From: Gorsachius magnificus
Lineage: Eukaryota > Chordata > Aves > Pelecaniformes > Ardeidae
Reading direction: 5' to 3'
DNA: 64,000 nt
Assembly (NCBI GenBank): GCA_034008185.1
Contig: CM067095.1
Coordinates: 1,224,610 to 1,288,609 of the forward strand
Of this stretch, positions 48,532 to 60,000 are shown piece by piece. The notes under the pieces were generated by a model. It was not told the origin of the DNA, did not search any database, and saw only the letters and a list, made by a program, of their open reading frames with translations. The first letter of the stretch is position 1. Each line of letters opens with the position of its first letter. Made by a program: the position numbers and the translations under genes.

Positions 48532-51500
48532 CCCAAGATGGCACCCACACCCACGGCAGCGGCGCCTGCCCACAAATCCCCGTCATTCTTGCACCGGAGG
48601 GCACGCAAGGGGCTCTGCCCCTTCCTACCCCACGTTCACCCATTCCCAACCCATTTTCTGCCTCTGCACACCCTCTAAAGCTTAGGCGAAGCCCACTGCC
48701 GTGCCATTTCACCCCAGCGCTCTAACGCCCTTATAATCGTCAAGGACGATTAGCAGCACATTGCACCTAAGAAGCCCGTTTGCGATGGAAGGGGTTAGAG
48801 CTCAGCACCACTTTCCCACAACTCTGGGCCATGCTTCTCCTCCAGGAGACCAAGCAGCTCCACTTGTGCACATGGTATGAACGGAGAAAGTTTATTACAT
48901 GGGAGCAGAAGCAACAGCTATGTAGCTACCATTTCAAAATACGCACCGTCCTTCTGCTCCTTGAGGATCATTTGCATTATCATTGCTGACATCTAAAACC
49001 AATATAAACGCTTCTAAGTACATGAATTTTTCAGGAATGCTTACACTGAGCTGTAACGGCAAGGCCCTGCCCTTCCACCAGAACGCGGCTACTGAGAAAT
49101 CACAAGAAAGAGGCAGCGGAGCAAAATCGCATCTCCTCGCTCCTACTGCAATTAAGTCATTCATCAATCATTTTTTTTTTAAACAAATACAAAATTACTG
49201 AAGACGGGCCAATTTTTTTTTAATCTTTCCACATCTGTACAATGTTTAGGACTTTAAAGAAAGTAGCATGCAAGTATAAACATCAGCCGAGCTACCGGGA
49301 ACTACAGCCAACCGTGACTGAACCACACCGCATTCGCCTGCGATTTATTTATTCATTTATCATCTCTGGATGCGATTTTACAGAGACTTAAATATTTATT
49401 TGCACTATCCAAATCCGTCATAAAGTTGCTAAAATCGGACCAAAGATCCTGCCCCAAGGGCATCTGAACCGAAAGCACGACAGGGTCAACAAGCACAGTT
49501 CAAAGCAGCGGCAGAAGGGCACGCAGCCACCACAGCCAAAACTATTTTTTTTAAAACTATTTTTTTTTCCCCCCTATAAAAGCGCGTTTGAAAGGTTTAG
49601 CAACGCAAGATTGATCAGAAGTGAAAACCGTTACAAAATATTTGGCCTAAGAACCAAATCTTCTCAGAACTCTTTTAAACACATTAAAACTACAGAAATG
49701 TCCCCGTATTTTTTTTTCCTCCCCCAGAGGAACTATCCCCTCCGGACAGGCGAGCATCCCTCTGGAGCCCCGCATCCCAAATGCCATGGCAGCCATTCCC
49801 CTACGGCAAAACAAACAAAAAAAAGAAGCATACAATTGTCACCATTGATTTTTTTGCTTCTCATAGTGCGTTTTCACCTGGCAGGTATTTTCAGGTCCCA
49901 GAAGTAAGGGAGATGTGAACAAATTAACTGTAGTCATTAGAACAATTTGGAAAGAAAATTGGGAAAATCAGGGGTAAAAAAAGAAAATAGTAAAAATTTA
50001 AAAAAATCAGAGGACTGATGCAGAGAGACACAGACTTGCTGAAATGTGCGAATGAGCAGAATGTGATGGGGCCGACGCGGGGAAGCCAGGTTGGAGCTTT
50101 AAGGAAAACCAGCAAGCGATGAGATGGCTCAGAAAGGAAAGCCAGCGCAGCGGCACCCCCTCGGCCACCCCTGCAGCCCCCCGGAGGGCTGGGAGTCAAA
50201 CCAGAGCCCAAACGCCCAGGGGTGGCCAGCAAACGGCAGCCGCCCGGACCGAACCCCATCTCGCCCGGCTCTGCGCACGGAGCGGCCAGGCTCGTTTCCC
50301 CAGGTGCTTCAGGAGTGAAACCCCTACCCAGGTTTCGTCCTCTTTTCCTTTAAAGTTCAGCTGAACGAGCACTTGCATTTCGCAGAGCTTGTTTTCCCTG
50401 CTGCAATCAAGCCAGAAATGTAATGAATCGAACAGCAGCCAAGCGGCATCCACGGAGCTGTCAGGTGGAGCTGCATCCCGCGCCCGGCCCCTCGGGACAG
50501 GGGTGTCTTCCTCCAAGGTTTGAAGCATCGAGTATTTTATCAGGTTCCCCAACGCTTTTTAATTTTCTGGGAGGATGCAGAAGCTACCGGGAGCTCTTTT
50601 CTCACCTGCCCCTCAAGCAGAGGTAGCAGCGCCTGTGGGCGACGAGCACCCAGCCGAGTCCCCCCCGGGGGCTGCAGCGTATCGCCAGCACCCAGCATCG
50701 GCTGGACCAAACCTCTCTTGGCGTTTAACGAAGGCTCGGATTTGCACAGCTCTACCAGGCCCTGAGAAATCTGCCTTTCCCCTTCGCAACAGGACACGGC
50801 CCGTGCTGATGGGAGCAGCTGCTGGCACAGGGGAGGGAGACGGGGGGGTTCGATATGGAAGCGGTTTCTCTTAAGGCTCTCAGAAATTTTCACTTATTTA
50901 TTTATGCAAGGCGTATTTATATAGGTGTTTACTCCGTATCGGAACAATTTTCTTGGAGAAACCAGTAAACACGGGGTGCAGCTCTTTCTGATGAAAACAG
51001 CTGTATTTTCTAAAGCTGGAAACTGCTGCTTTTACATCAATTTAGTTCAATTAAATTATGGGATTCGGTTTATGCACCTGGACCTGACGGCCCCTGATAG
51101 GCTTCTTTCTAATTTTATTAATTACAAAAAAAAATGCTGTTACTGATAAGAAGATTAAACCAGGCCATTCCACATGATTTCACCAGAACAGGAACCAAGA
51201 GCGCATACGTTCCTTTCCCGATGTTATCGTTCCAGCATTTTGCTGAAGATGTTTCACATGGGAAGGTCCAGGCACTGAAAAGCCGTCATACCTATAAAAG
51301 GAGTAGGAGCCACGAGGTTTATTAATTTTATTGCAGAGACCAATCTGCCTGGACCTATCTCCCAGCGGAAACACCCCCCGTGAGCGCTCTGCACCCAGTC
51401 CTGGCCGTGGCTCCAGGCAGGTCCCAGCAGCAGCACCCGCAGCCCCTCCGCACCAGGACCACCCAGAGGCATCACACCTATAACGCAACATCACCCAGAT

Positions 51501-52737
51501 TCACCTTCGGGGATGCTTTCCCCAAAAACCTCCCTAGAAACATCCTTCTGGGTCTGGCACGGTAACAGAAGCCTGCATGCCGATCTCTTCCCAGATCACC
51601 CTCATTTACCTTTTTTCTTAATTGAGGTAATGACGCCTGAGGGAAGGTTTAGGTTTCAAAACATAAGCTTCAGCCTTACAGCATCCCCACAGGAGAACTC
51701 ACTGGAACATCTCACAAGGCCAGGTCTCTCTCCTGTGCCCAGAGATGCTCCAGGTAACCTATGCTGGGGAGCTGGGATAGTCCAGGGCCTCCCACTGCTC
51801 ACCCCAAGCTCAGAAAAATCTAACATCAGCCCCTGCCTCTGCCAGGGGTACACCGTGTGTTTGGGAACCAGCTTAGCTTCCGATCTGGACGAGGCAGGTA
51901 ACAACAGTGCCCTTCCTCCAGGCTCTCATTTCTCATCCATAAAAGCCACAAGAGCTTTGCAGCAGGACCTTCCTCTTCCCACGCTTTTCTGTACGGGACC
52001 ATCTTTTATCAAGGCATCAGGCGCCGCCGTTACAACAAATAACGCCCCGAAGTCCCAAGTGAGAGAACACCCAACGGGCGCAGGGAGGCTCCTACGCTGA
52101 CAGTCCATACCCAGCCCTAAGGCACGCACTTTTCCTGCTAAACAAGTACCGTATGCCGAGGCTAATGAGATAAAAAGCAAGTACACTTCGTTAGCAGCCT
52201 TAGCTTCCCGTATTTATACCAAACTATTTTGGGAAAACCATCTTTTTACTACCTTCTCAACCACACACTTCTACTGACAGTGAAGTTAAGAGGCTGAATT
52301 TCTAAACAAAATTTAAACTACTCACCCTGAGCAGGGCTAAGCTATTCCACAATGAAAACACAAATGTTTACTCTGTCTTGTAATGCTTCTTCAGAAAAAA
52401 AACCCAATTTTCCGCCCCTCCCCCCCCAAACAGTGACCATATGAGTATTCAAGCACGCCTTTGCACCCAAACAACGTACAACATAAGCCTTGGGCTACAA
52501 ACCTCATCATTCCTAGCACGCCCCTTGAAACACGCCCATTGCTATGGATCTCACTAAATGGAACCAGCGATGGCTTTCTTGACCATAACTGACGAGAATG
52601 ATTTAATACTTTAAGCAGGGAAATAAAGAAATAGAGGGATAGTCTAGGACAGGACGCAAGCGTGATGGGCAAGTGCGGTACGCCCACGCTGCTCCCGGGA
52701 TATCCCGCTGAACAGCTCTATCGCTTGCGGGGCAGGG

Positions 52738-52972
52738 GGACAACAGGCACGCCCAAGTTTAGATTGGGTATTAGGAAGAATTCCTTCCCCAAAGGGCTGT
52801 CAGGCGCTGGAAGGGGCTGCCCAGGGAAGGGGTCGAGTCCCCAGCCCTGGGGGGATTGAACAGCCAGGCAGAGGCGGTGCTGAGGGCCAGGGTTTGGGGG
52901 TGGGATGGCAGGGGTAGGGGAACGGTTGGACTCATTGATCTTAAAGGGCTTTTCCAACCCACTGATTTGACA
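52738..52972 (+). repeat. CR1 LINE 3' fragment, intron 1
   Basis: It contains TTTAGATTGGGTATTAGGAA, GGCTGCCCAGGGAAGGGGTC and GATCTTAAAGGGCTTTTCCA, in the order of the CR1 3' region, in plus orientation (antisense to GRK3). The terminal TTCTATG repeat is degraded. The left limit is approximate. Confidence 0.9.
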
Positions 52973-55900
52973 ATGCAAAGGGTCTCAAAAGCACTCACCG
53001 GTATTTTTAGCCCTTGCAAAACGGGCAGATGCTCTGCCGCCTCGCTGACACGAGAAGGCGTTCACCACCTCACAACGATCAGCAGCACCTACTTGACGGC
53101 GACGCTTTCGGAAGCGCAGTGACACCGTTCCAGTAGCTCACCACCCCCACCCCCCCAAGAGAGCGGCCAGCGCGCCGTGAGATGCTCCGTTGAACGGGCA
53201 CACTCCGAACTCCAAAAGTACAAACCCACGCTGCTCGCCGCCCGCACACGCGCACTTTGGGTTCACCTACGGCGCTTAATCCCAGTTCTCGGAACGCTTG
53301 CCCGGTGTACGCCGCGAATTCAGCCAGCTTTAGCTCTCACCGAGCTTTACTCCCTTCGCTCTCTGCTTAAACGTTCGACTCAAGCAGTGCAATACAGTGG
53401 CGCTGCAAAATAATAAATTGGTTTTGTAAAGCAGTTTCATTTAGAATCCCTTTTCCTTCCGCAGTTTCACACACTACAGGTCGATGAAACCATTCCGAGC
53501 AGTTTGAGCATCCTGCATGCTGGCTTTAATTTCTTACTTCACATTTTTCAATTCCATTTTTAGTAAGCACTAGAAACGTTATAAAAATACCAAGAAACAA
53601 TCTTGCCTGACACTAAAAAAACCTGCAGATGTCAAGCAAAAACCTAAACTGTTTTGAAGTTTTAGACAGCCAAGCTTAAGAAGTTCTACTAAAATAATTT
53701 ACAGTCGTTATTGCTACAAGCAGATGGAACGAGCTTCCACAACGTACCACCACCTTACGGAGCTGAGGTTACCGCGACACAAATTCATCTGAATTAACCA
53801 TTAGATCCCTAATCCTCCGTACCACTGCATTCATTGGCACCATTTCCGTGCACGGCCCAGCAAATACACAAGCCTTGGAAAAAGCCGGGCCTACTTTTTT
53901 TTCCTGCAAACAGTGCTTTTGGAGGTTTCACCACCTGCATTCAGATAGCGGGGAAGAAGCGTAATACAACCCAAGGCTTCCCGGAGCCTCTACATTCTCT
54001 GAACAAACCCCGTATAAAGTAGGGGTTTGGGTACGAACGCGGCCGATGAGGCGCTGTTAGACCCTGCTGTGCGGCGGAGCGCCAGGACAGGACGGCACGC
54101 CGGGTCCCACGCTCGCCGTCGGGGACAAGCGCACGCGGAGGGAGGGAGGCAGCCAGATGGGAAACGCCATCGATAAACACGACACACACTGCAGCGCCGC
54201 AGCAAGCGTTGGCAGATTCATCACAGCCAAACTTCATCAGCTTCGTAACAAAGGAGTGTTTTAACGAGGGATGCAAGGGGGGGGGAAGGGGCGCAGGGAT
54301 TTTTGCAGACCCGATGGCAACCAACAGCACGGGACACGGCAGGCGATGGTGGCCGGACCGGCCACCCGCAGCGCTTCGCAATGCCGTGCCATCGAGCAGG
54401 AGATGCTCAGTGCGTCGGGTGCTACGCGCAGAAGCCCAGAACGGAACGGGGTGCTTGAAGCGACACAGAAGCACCTAGAAAGACGCAAAGGGATGAGACG
54501 AGCGTTAACAGCAACAAACATGAAAAATTACACCACCAATTGCCAGGAAAATTTTCTTAGAGACAGCACTGTAAATGCCTAAGCACAACAAGGCGGCGTT
54601 TAAACAAAGCCGGAGAAAATACGGTCAAAGTCACCGAGACTGGCAGCACGGAGACAGAGGAGGTTTAGCCGGTAACTCTGAGATGTTACAGAAGTTTCAA
54701 GAAGCAGGCAAACACCCTGACGGACACATCAAAGAAACAGCTGAAATTCAGAGAAAGAGCACAGTCACACCAAGAGAACAAAATTGAGAAAGCAGAAGCA
54801 ATGCAGGTCAGAGCCACGACGCTCAGCTCCGAGACGTCGCCTGGGTTTCACCAATATCCAGCGTCGTAACACAGGACGAAAGCAAATCCCAAATAGCTGA
54901 GGATGAAATGGGAAAAGGCAAGCCACGGACCTCAGCTCGGGTTTTAAGCAAGTAAGTCTGAATGCCTGGTAAGGAAGCAAAGGGCACATCACAGACTAAA
55001 CTGTCCCGGCGAGAAGCAGCTGGGGTGCCAGCACCAGTCTTCATCTCCAGGGGTAAAGTGAAGATGGGACAGTAATGGAGGAAAAATGTCACGTTAAAAG
55101 TCTGATTTTTAAGAAATGAGTGACTGCAACATGCCCTCCCCCCCCCCGAAGAAGGGTAGGATTCGGAGGAAGGTAGGAGATCAAAGAAAAAGGTCAAGAG
55201 AAAAATAAGAATTAACTTGAAAGCGAGGCAATTACTGCAATAAGCAGTTAGAGAAGGGAAGATGAGATGAGTAACTTTGTGTGATGGCAGCGGGAGAAGC
55301 AGGAGAGAAGCCCGGGCAGACGCACGCTATGTTTTGTTACCATGCCCTTGGTATTTGTAGACCAAAAGCACCCTAAGCTTACGTGATGTTTATAGTAAGG
55401 AAGCTTTAATGTTAACGTTCCTGGCGAGGACAGCGGCGGCATACGCAAGCCCTCGGCAAGCCCTGCACCCTCTCTGATTCCAGTTACCTGATCTCCTGGA
55501 CTATTTTTTCTCAGCTTCACATTATGCAAAGCCTTCACTCAAACCAGAAGCAGCTGCTGGCAAAGAAGAGCCGTCCTACAGCGTTCTTCCGCTCCCTTTG
55601 ACCAAAATAAGGGAAACGTAAAATTTACGTGGGAAAGGGAAAGAACATCAGAAGTCTGCTGAATCGCCTAAAAAAAAAATGGAGAGCACAGTTCATTTAC
55701 TCCTTCCCCCCCCAAACTTAAAATATTTGGTGGTAATTCTGTAGAAGAAGCTTAAGGTTTTATATCTGCTCGCATTTCAACACGCCTGTCTTCTCTCCCG
55801 CTTTAGGTCCCCTTTCTGCAGGTCACCCTGCCCCTGCCAGCCCTTCTGTCCACCCCTGCGGAGCCACCCGCAAAACGGGCGCTTTACGAAACAGGGGGAA

Positions 55901-57468
55901 AGGAAAAGGTACCGCAGCCTTCCCGGTTCTTGGCAAGACTCTGGCAAACGAGAGGAGGAAACGCAGAAGGGAAGGAAAAGCAGATGACAGAGGATGGGAA
56001 AAGGGGTTGGGTTGTTTTGGTGCGTTAGAAAAACAAAACCACACGAAGCCTCTTCCCTCGGCGCTCTCGTCTCGTTAGGGGTTTCTGTCCCCTTTCCTCC
56101 CGAACCGTGATATTTAACGACTTCGGTACAAAAAGAGTCTGAGGATGCTTCGCGTACGCGCAGCAATCATCAGCCCCGCGGCCAATAAACTCTTCACCCT
56201 CGTAGTTTATTTGCTGCTAAGCCTTGGCCTGCAGCCTTGGAATTTATTCTGCCTGCACTACAGCAATTTCCTTGTAAACAGGAAGCCCCCTCAAATTTGC
56301 ATTACAGTAAACTCGGTTACTTCATTTAGCGTCAGCCTTATCGCAGGAAGATAGAGCGGTGCCGACAGGTCAGGTGTACCAGGCTCCAGCACAAACTGCA
56401 ACAGGGGGGTAAAACCTTCGCAGGATTTGGGAGATAACGTCAGCAGCGCAGGACGCCGTCGCCGGGCGGTGGTTGCCCACTGAAGATAAACCCAGGCCGA
56501 ACGTGTTCCTGCGAGAAGAGCGCTGCAATAAGGCAGAGGCGTTTAATTTTTCAAGCGTGGACGTGATATTCCAGTGACCTTCCTGCTATCCGTCCCAGTG
56601 ACGGCCAGGAGCCGAATGCAAGGACGGCTGCTCGCAGCCCGGCGTTACAGCGCCGTGCTCGCGCTCCGAGGAGGAGCTGCTTTCACGCACACACAGAAAT
56701 TAAAAAAAATAAATAAATAAAATTATTTGGAAAAATGGTTTGGTTTCAAGCTCGTATAAAGAGAGGGCTTTGCATGTTGGGGTTTGTTTGGTTTTTTTTA
56801 CTGTTTCTATATCAACCCGCACTTAGCCAGCCGATTTATATAATTTTAAACAAACCACTTTGCAGTGATACAGACTATTCAAGCATACCCAACACACCGT
56901 GTCTGTTTTAATGAGAGGGATCAAAAAAACCCGACCAGAAACCAGCACGAAGACATCTGACACCAGAATAACGGTCACAATTTCCTACTGTATGAGGAAA
57001 TCCCTGGTTTCAGTTAGAAGCTGAGAAGTTCAGTCATTTCAGGCCACCTAGAACCGTTTGTGGTCCCGGGCTTAGGTAAGCCTCTGTTCTCATTTATGTC
57101 CACGCTTCCTCTCATTCAGCTGCTGAGCTGCCTTACCCGGTGCCCGTCCCATGGCACCCCGGCACCGCCTGCAGCTGCAAACCTCTCCCTTGCCCAGGGC
57201 CTCTCACCTTCCTCAGAGCACTCCGGGGCGGGGGGGGCGGGTGGCAAACAACCTTTTCCTTTTAATATTCCATGCAACCCACCAGCAGGTTCTCCCACAC
57301 GCAGCTCTGGGAGCCACCTAACCCCTCGCCTCCCCTCCTACTCTGCAAAACTTGCTCTTGCACCCGGCCGCCGTTCCCCACCCCGCGGAGCTGAAGGCGG
57401 CTGAGCCGCCTCTCCAAGCTCAGGGAAACTACCAAAACCACCGACAAAACGCAAATCCCGGGGGAGGC

Positions 57469-57582
57469 AGGCAGGGCACCGCAGGTTGGGCAGGGCACCG
57501 CAGGTTGGGCAGGGCACCGCAGGTTGGGCAGGGCACCGCAGGTTGGGCAGGGCACCGCAGGTTGGGCAGGGCACCGCAGGTT
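57469..57582. repeat. Six perfect copies of a 19-bp unit, intron 1
   Basis: The unit GGGCAGGGCACCGCAGGTT is repeated six times without spacer; only the first copy differs, in its first two bases. The lack of divergence suggests recent expansion and probable length polymorphism. It lies about 1.5 kb inside intron 1 from exon 1. Confidence 0.95.
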
Positions 57583-58879
57583 CCTGAGGCCTCGCGCTGC
57601 GCTTACGAGGCTCGCGCCGCCCTTCGCACCAGGGGGTCGGCAGCAGCGCCCGAGCCTCCCCGCAAGCGCCAGCGGCGCCGTTCTTTCTGACGGTGGCGTG
57701 GGAAGGAGTCCTCCCCTGCACGCCTCCGCACCCCCACCTTCCACCGCCCCGGGGGGGCCACGGCCCCGCTGCAAACAGGGACCAAGCATCCGTAAGGACG
57801 GTAACAGACATCGCCGAAACGCCGACAAACGTGAAGCTGCCAGTGCTCCCCGTCAAGCACACCGAACCCGAGGTGAACAGCACAGGCTGAACATGATGGG
57901 GATTATTTTCCTAAGCATTTACACCAACCAAGAGAAAAAACAGGCACCTGTGTCTGCCCAGCAAGCCATCCACCCGAAAATCGACGGCCAAACTTCTTTA
58001 TCTGAGGTTTCGCTGGCTCTGCACGGGGGATTTAACAGGGGCTGGGCACCCCCCGTACCCCTCGCCTTCCCCTGCTCCGCAGCCTCACTGCGCTACCCAG
58101 AATTCGGGCAGAAAAATGGGTGAAGAAGTGAGGAGAGGGCTTCGGCGAGCTCTCGCTGGCGGCAGGCAGCTAGGCTAGGCCACCCGCAGGCTTGCAAACT
58201 GCCTACACGTTTTGCAGTAAATTCTGGGTTAGGTTTTTTTCCTGTTGCAGCGTTTCGTCTGCTGGCAAAATCTTCATTTTAAACACCTATACGCAGAGCC
58301 ACGAAAGAGAGGGCAAGCTTAATTTCAGCACTAAATAAGTAAGCGATGCTCAGGTGATTTTCTCACGCATGCACAAGCAGGGACTGCTGTTCAGAAGAAA
58401 AGCTGCTTTTACCACCAAACCCCCAGAAAACCACCTCGGCTATGTCACGGCACCCGGCCGCTCGGCCGGCGGGACCCGTGGAAGCCCCCAGGGATGGAGC
58501 CGGCCGCCAGACCCAGACCTTGCTCTGGCTCCTTGCTGCTCACCACCTCCGCTCCGTGAGCTGCTTGCTAAGAGAAAACCTCGCTCCCAAGTCTGTCCTC
58601 CCTCCCCGCTCCGCTGTCAAACCCCACGAAGCATCACCCAAAGAGAGCTCTGCAGAATAAAACCGCGAGAACGATTCGGTTTGGCTTTACCATTTTGTTG
58701 AGCTCAACCACTTTGAAGGATCTCTCACCCGGTGGATGAAGCATCAGGTTTAGGATCAAATAAACACCCGAACCGTGGTTTTTTGGTTTGTTGTTTGGTC
58801 GTTTTTTGGGTTTTTTTTTCCCCCCCGGGAGAAGCGGGCTTCTCCACATCTTCACCTGCCGAGAAGTTGTTCCAAATAC

Positions 58880-60000
58880 ACGCACCCAGCCCGACCCCCG
58901 CGGCTGGCCCCGGCCGCAAGCCCCCGACCCGCCGGAGGCCGCGGGGTGCCGGGGCACGGCGGGAGGGCCGCCCGCCGCCTCCGGACCGTTATGTGGGGCC
59001 CCGCGGTGCCGGCGCGGAGGGGCAGGGAGCGGGGAGGCCGCGGGGCCGGGGCCGGGCAGGGGGGGCTGGCGGGCCGGGCGGTACCTGGGCTCGGGCAGGG
59101 TGATCTTCTTGCTGGCCCTGGCCGCCGGGGTGCTCTTGCTCTTCTCCATCGCCATCAGGTAGCTGACATCGGCCAGCACCGCCTCCAGGTCCGCCATGTT
59201 CCCGCTCCCGCCGCCGGGCTGCAGATGGAGGCTCCGCCGGGGGCAGCCGCCCCCGAGGCGGGGGGGGGGGGGGGTGTTGGCGGCGGGCGAGGCGGGCGGC
59301 GGCGGCTCCCCCGGCTCCCCCTCCGCCGCTGCCGCCGAGCGCCTCCCGGGGCGCCTGTGCGGTGTGTCGAGCACGGGGGGCGGGGGGGGGGGGGCAGCGG
59401 CCGCCTCCCCGCCCTCCGCGCCCCGGGCTCGCCGCCGGCCCTGCGCGCCCTCAGCCCTCAGCGGGCGGGCGGGAACCCCCCCCCAGCGCCCGCGCGCCGC
59501 CCCCGGCCGCAGCGCCCCCCGCCCGCGCCGCCCCCTCAGCGCTCGCCCGCCCCCGCCGGGCCCATGGCGGCGGCGGGGCAGCCCGGCGCGGCCCCCCCCG
59601 CAGCCTACGCGGCCCCCGGCGGGCAGGTCCGAGCGCGGCCGCGGGGCTCGGCGGCCATGGGCGAGCGGCGCGGCCGCAGGGGCTGCCCGGCGGCGGCGTG
59701 AGGGGCTGCGGCGCGGCGGCGCACCGCCCGGGCGGGGGGGGGGGGGGGCGGGGGGGGGGGCCCGGGGCCCGGGGGGGGGGGCGGCCCCCGCCCGGCCCGG
59801 GGGCTTGGGCGCCGCGCCGCCCCCGGCCGCGGGGGGGGGGGCGACCGGGAGGCGGGCGCCGGGCCCCCCTGGCCCCGGACACGGTTTGGGGGGGTGCGGG
59901 TGCTCCCCCGGGACAGCAAGGGGAAGGCGAACCCCAAAGCCGGCCTGGCGGAGCAGGCACCCGGGCAGCGCGATGGCCTTCACGTGAATTTCCTCGCCCT
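58880..60000. promoter_or_regulatory. GRK3: CpG island and probable TATA-less GRK3 promoter
   Basis: A dense, CpG-rich block surrounds the start codon and extends about 800 bases upstream on the minus strand. GC content falls abruptly on both sides, near 58850 and 60000. I see no TATA box at a sensible distance, as is usual for promoters of broadly expressed genes. Runs of 13-15 G on the plus strand lie at 59260-59274, 59382-59394 and 59734-59748. The transcription start could not be placed. Boundaries are by eye. Confidence 0.8.
59085..59197 (-). CDS. GRK3: GRK3 coding exon 1 (residues 1-37, plus 2 bases of codon 38)
   Basis: The exon begins at the ATG at 59197-59195 in a good initiation context, with A at -3 and G at +4. 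It reads [20 protein letters not shown], the hallmark N-terminus of GRK2/GRK3, then a short linker ending in LPEP. In the family this N-terminal helix forms on contact with an active receptor and stabilises the closed kinase; D3, L4, V7, L8 and D10, known to matter in GRK2, are all present. Ser29, a PKC site in GRK2, is conserved within ARASKK. The donor is CCCAG|GTACC at 59084-59083, and codon 38 (Ser) is split AG|T. An open frame continues upstream because the region is so GC-rich, but the family N-terminus fixes the start here. Confidence 0.97.

Larger units (their letters stand above)
40854..59084 (-). other. GRK3: GRK3 intron 1 (18.2 kb)
   Basis: It holds CR1 copies at 42716 and 52738, a possible old CR1 at 47868, minisatellites at 48205 and 57469, and homopolymers such as T runs at 41241-41275 and 45237-45253. 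The rest is unique sequence in which I recognise nothing; large first introns often hold enhancers, but none is identified here. Confidence 0.9.
1..59197 (-). other. GRK3: GRK3 gene, 5' part (exons 1-11; 3' part beyond left edge)
   Basis: This is a serine/threonine kinase of the AGC group. It phosphorylates agonist-occupied G protein-coupled receptors at the plasma membrane, leading to arrestin binding and desensitisation. Family knowledge says it is recruited by G-beta-gamma through a C-terminal PH domain, which is not in this window. The eleven exons join into 319 codons without stop or indel relative to mammalian numbering. GRK3 is preferred over GRK2 because of residues typical of GRK3: FDKIF and QKIGFLLFKD in exons 2-3, IKEYEKL and SRQIYD in exon 4, PFSKQAV in exon 5, CMTYAF and DKLCFIL in exon 10, and [11 protein letters not shown] in exon 11. 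GRK2 has different residues at these places. The gene appears intact as far as it is visible. The transcription start and 5' UTR end are not determined. Confidence 0.96.

Noticed and set aside
48127..48725. Overlapping open frames of 114-181 codons, threonine/proline-rich
   Set aside because: They follow from the stop-free 20/30-bp repeat and are open in several frames on both strands.
1..59197. Identification as GRK2 (ADRBK1) rather than GRK3
   Set aside because: At the positions where the paralogues differ (exons 2-5, 10 and 11) the residues are those of GRK3.
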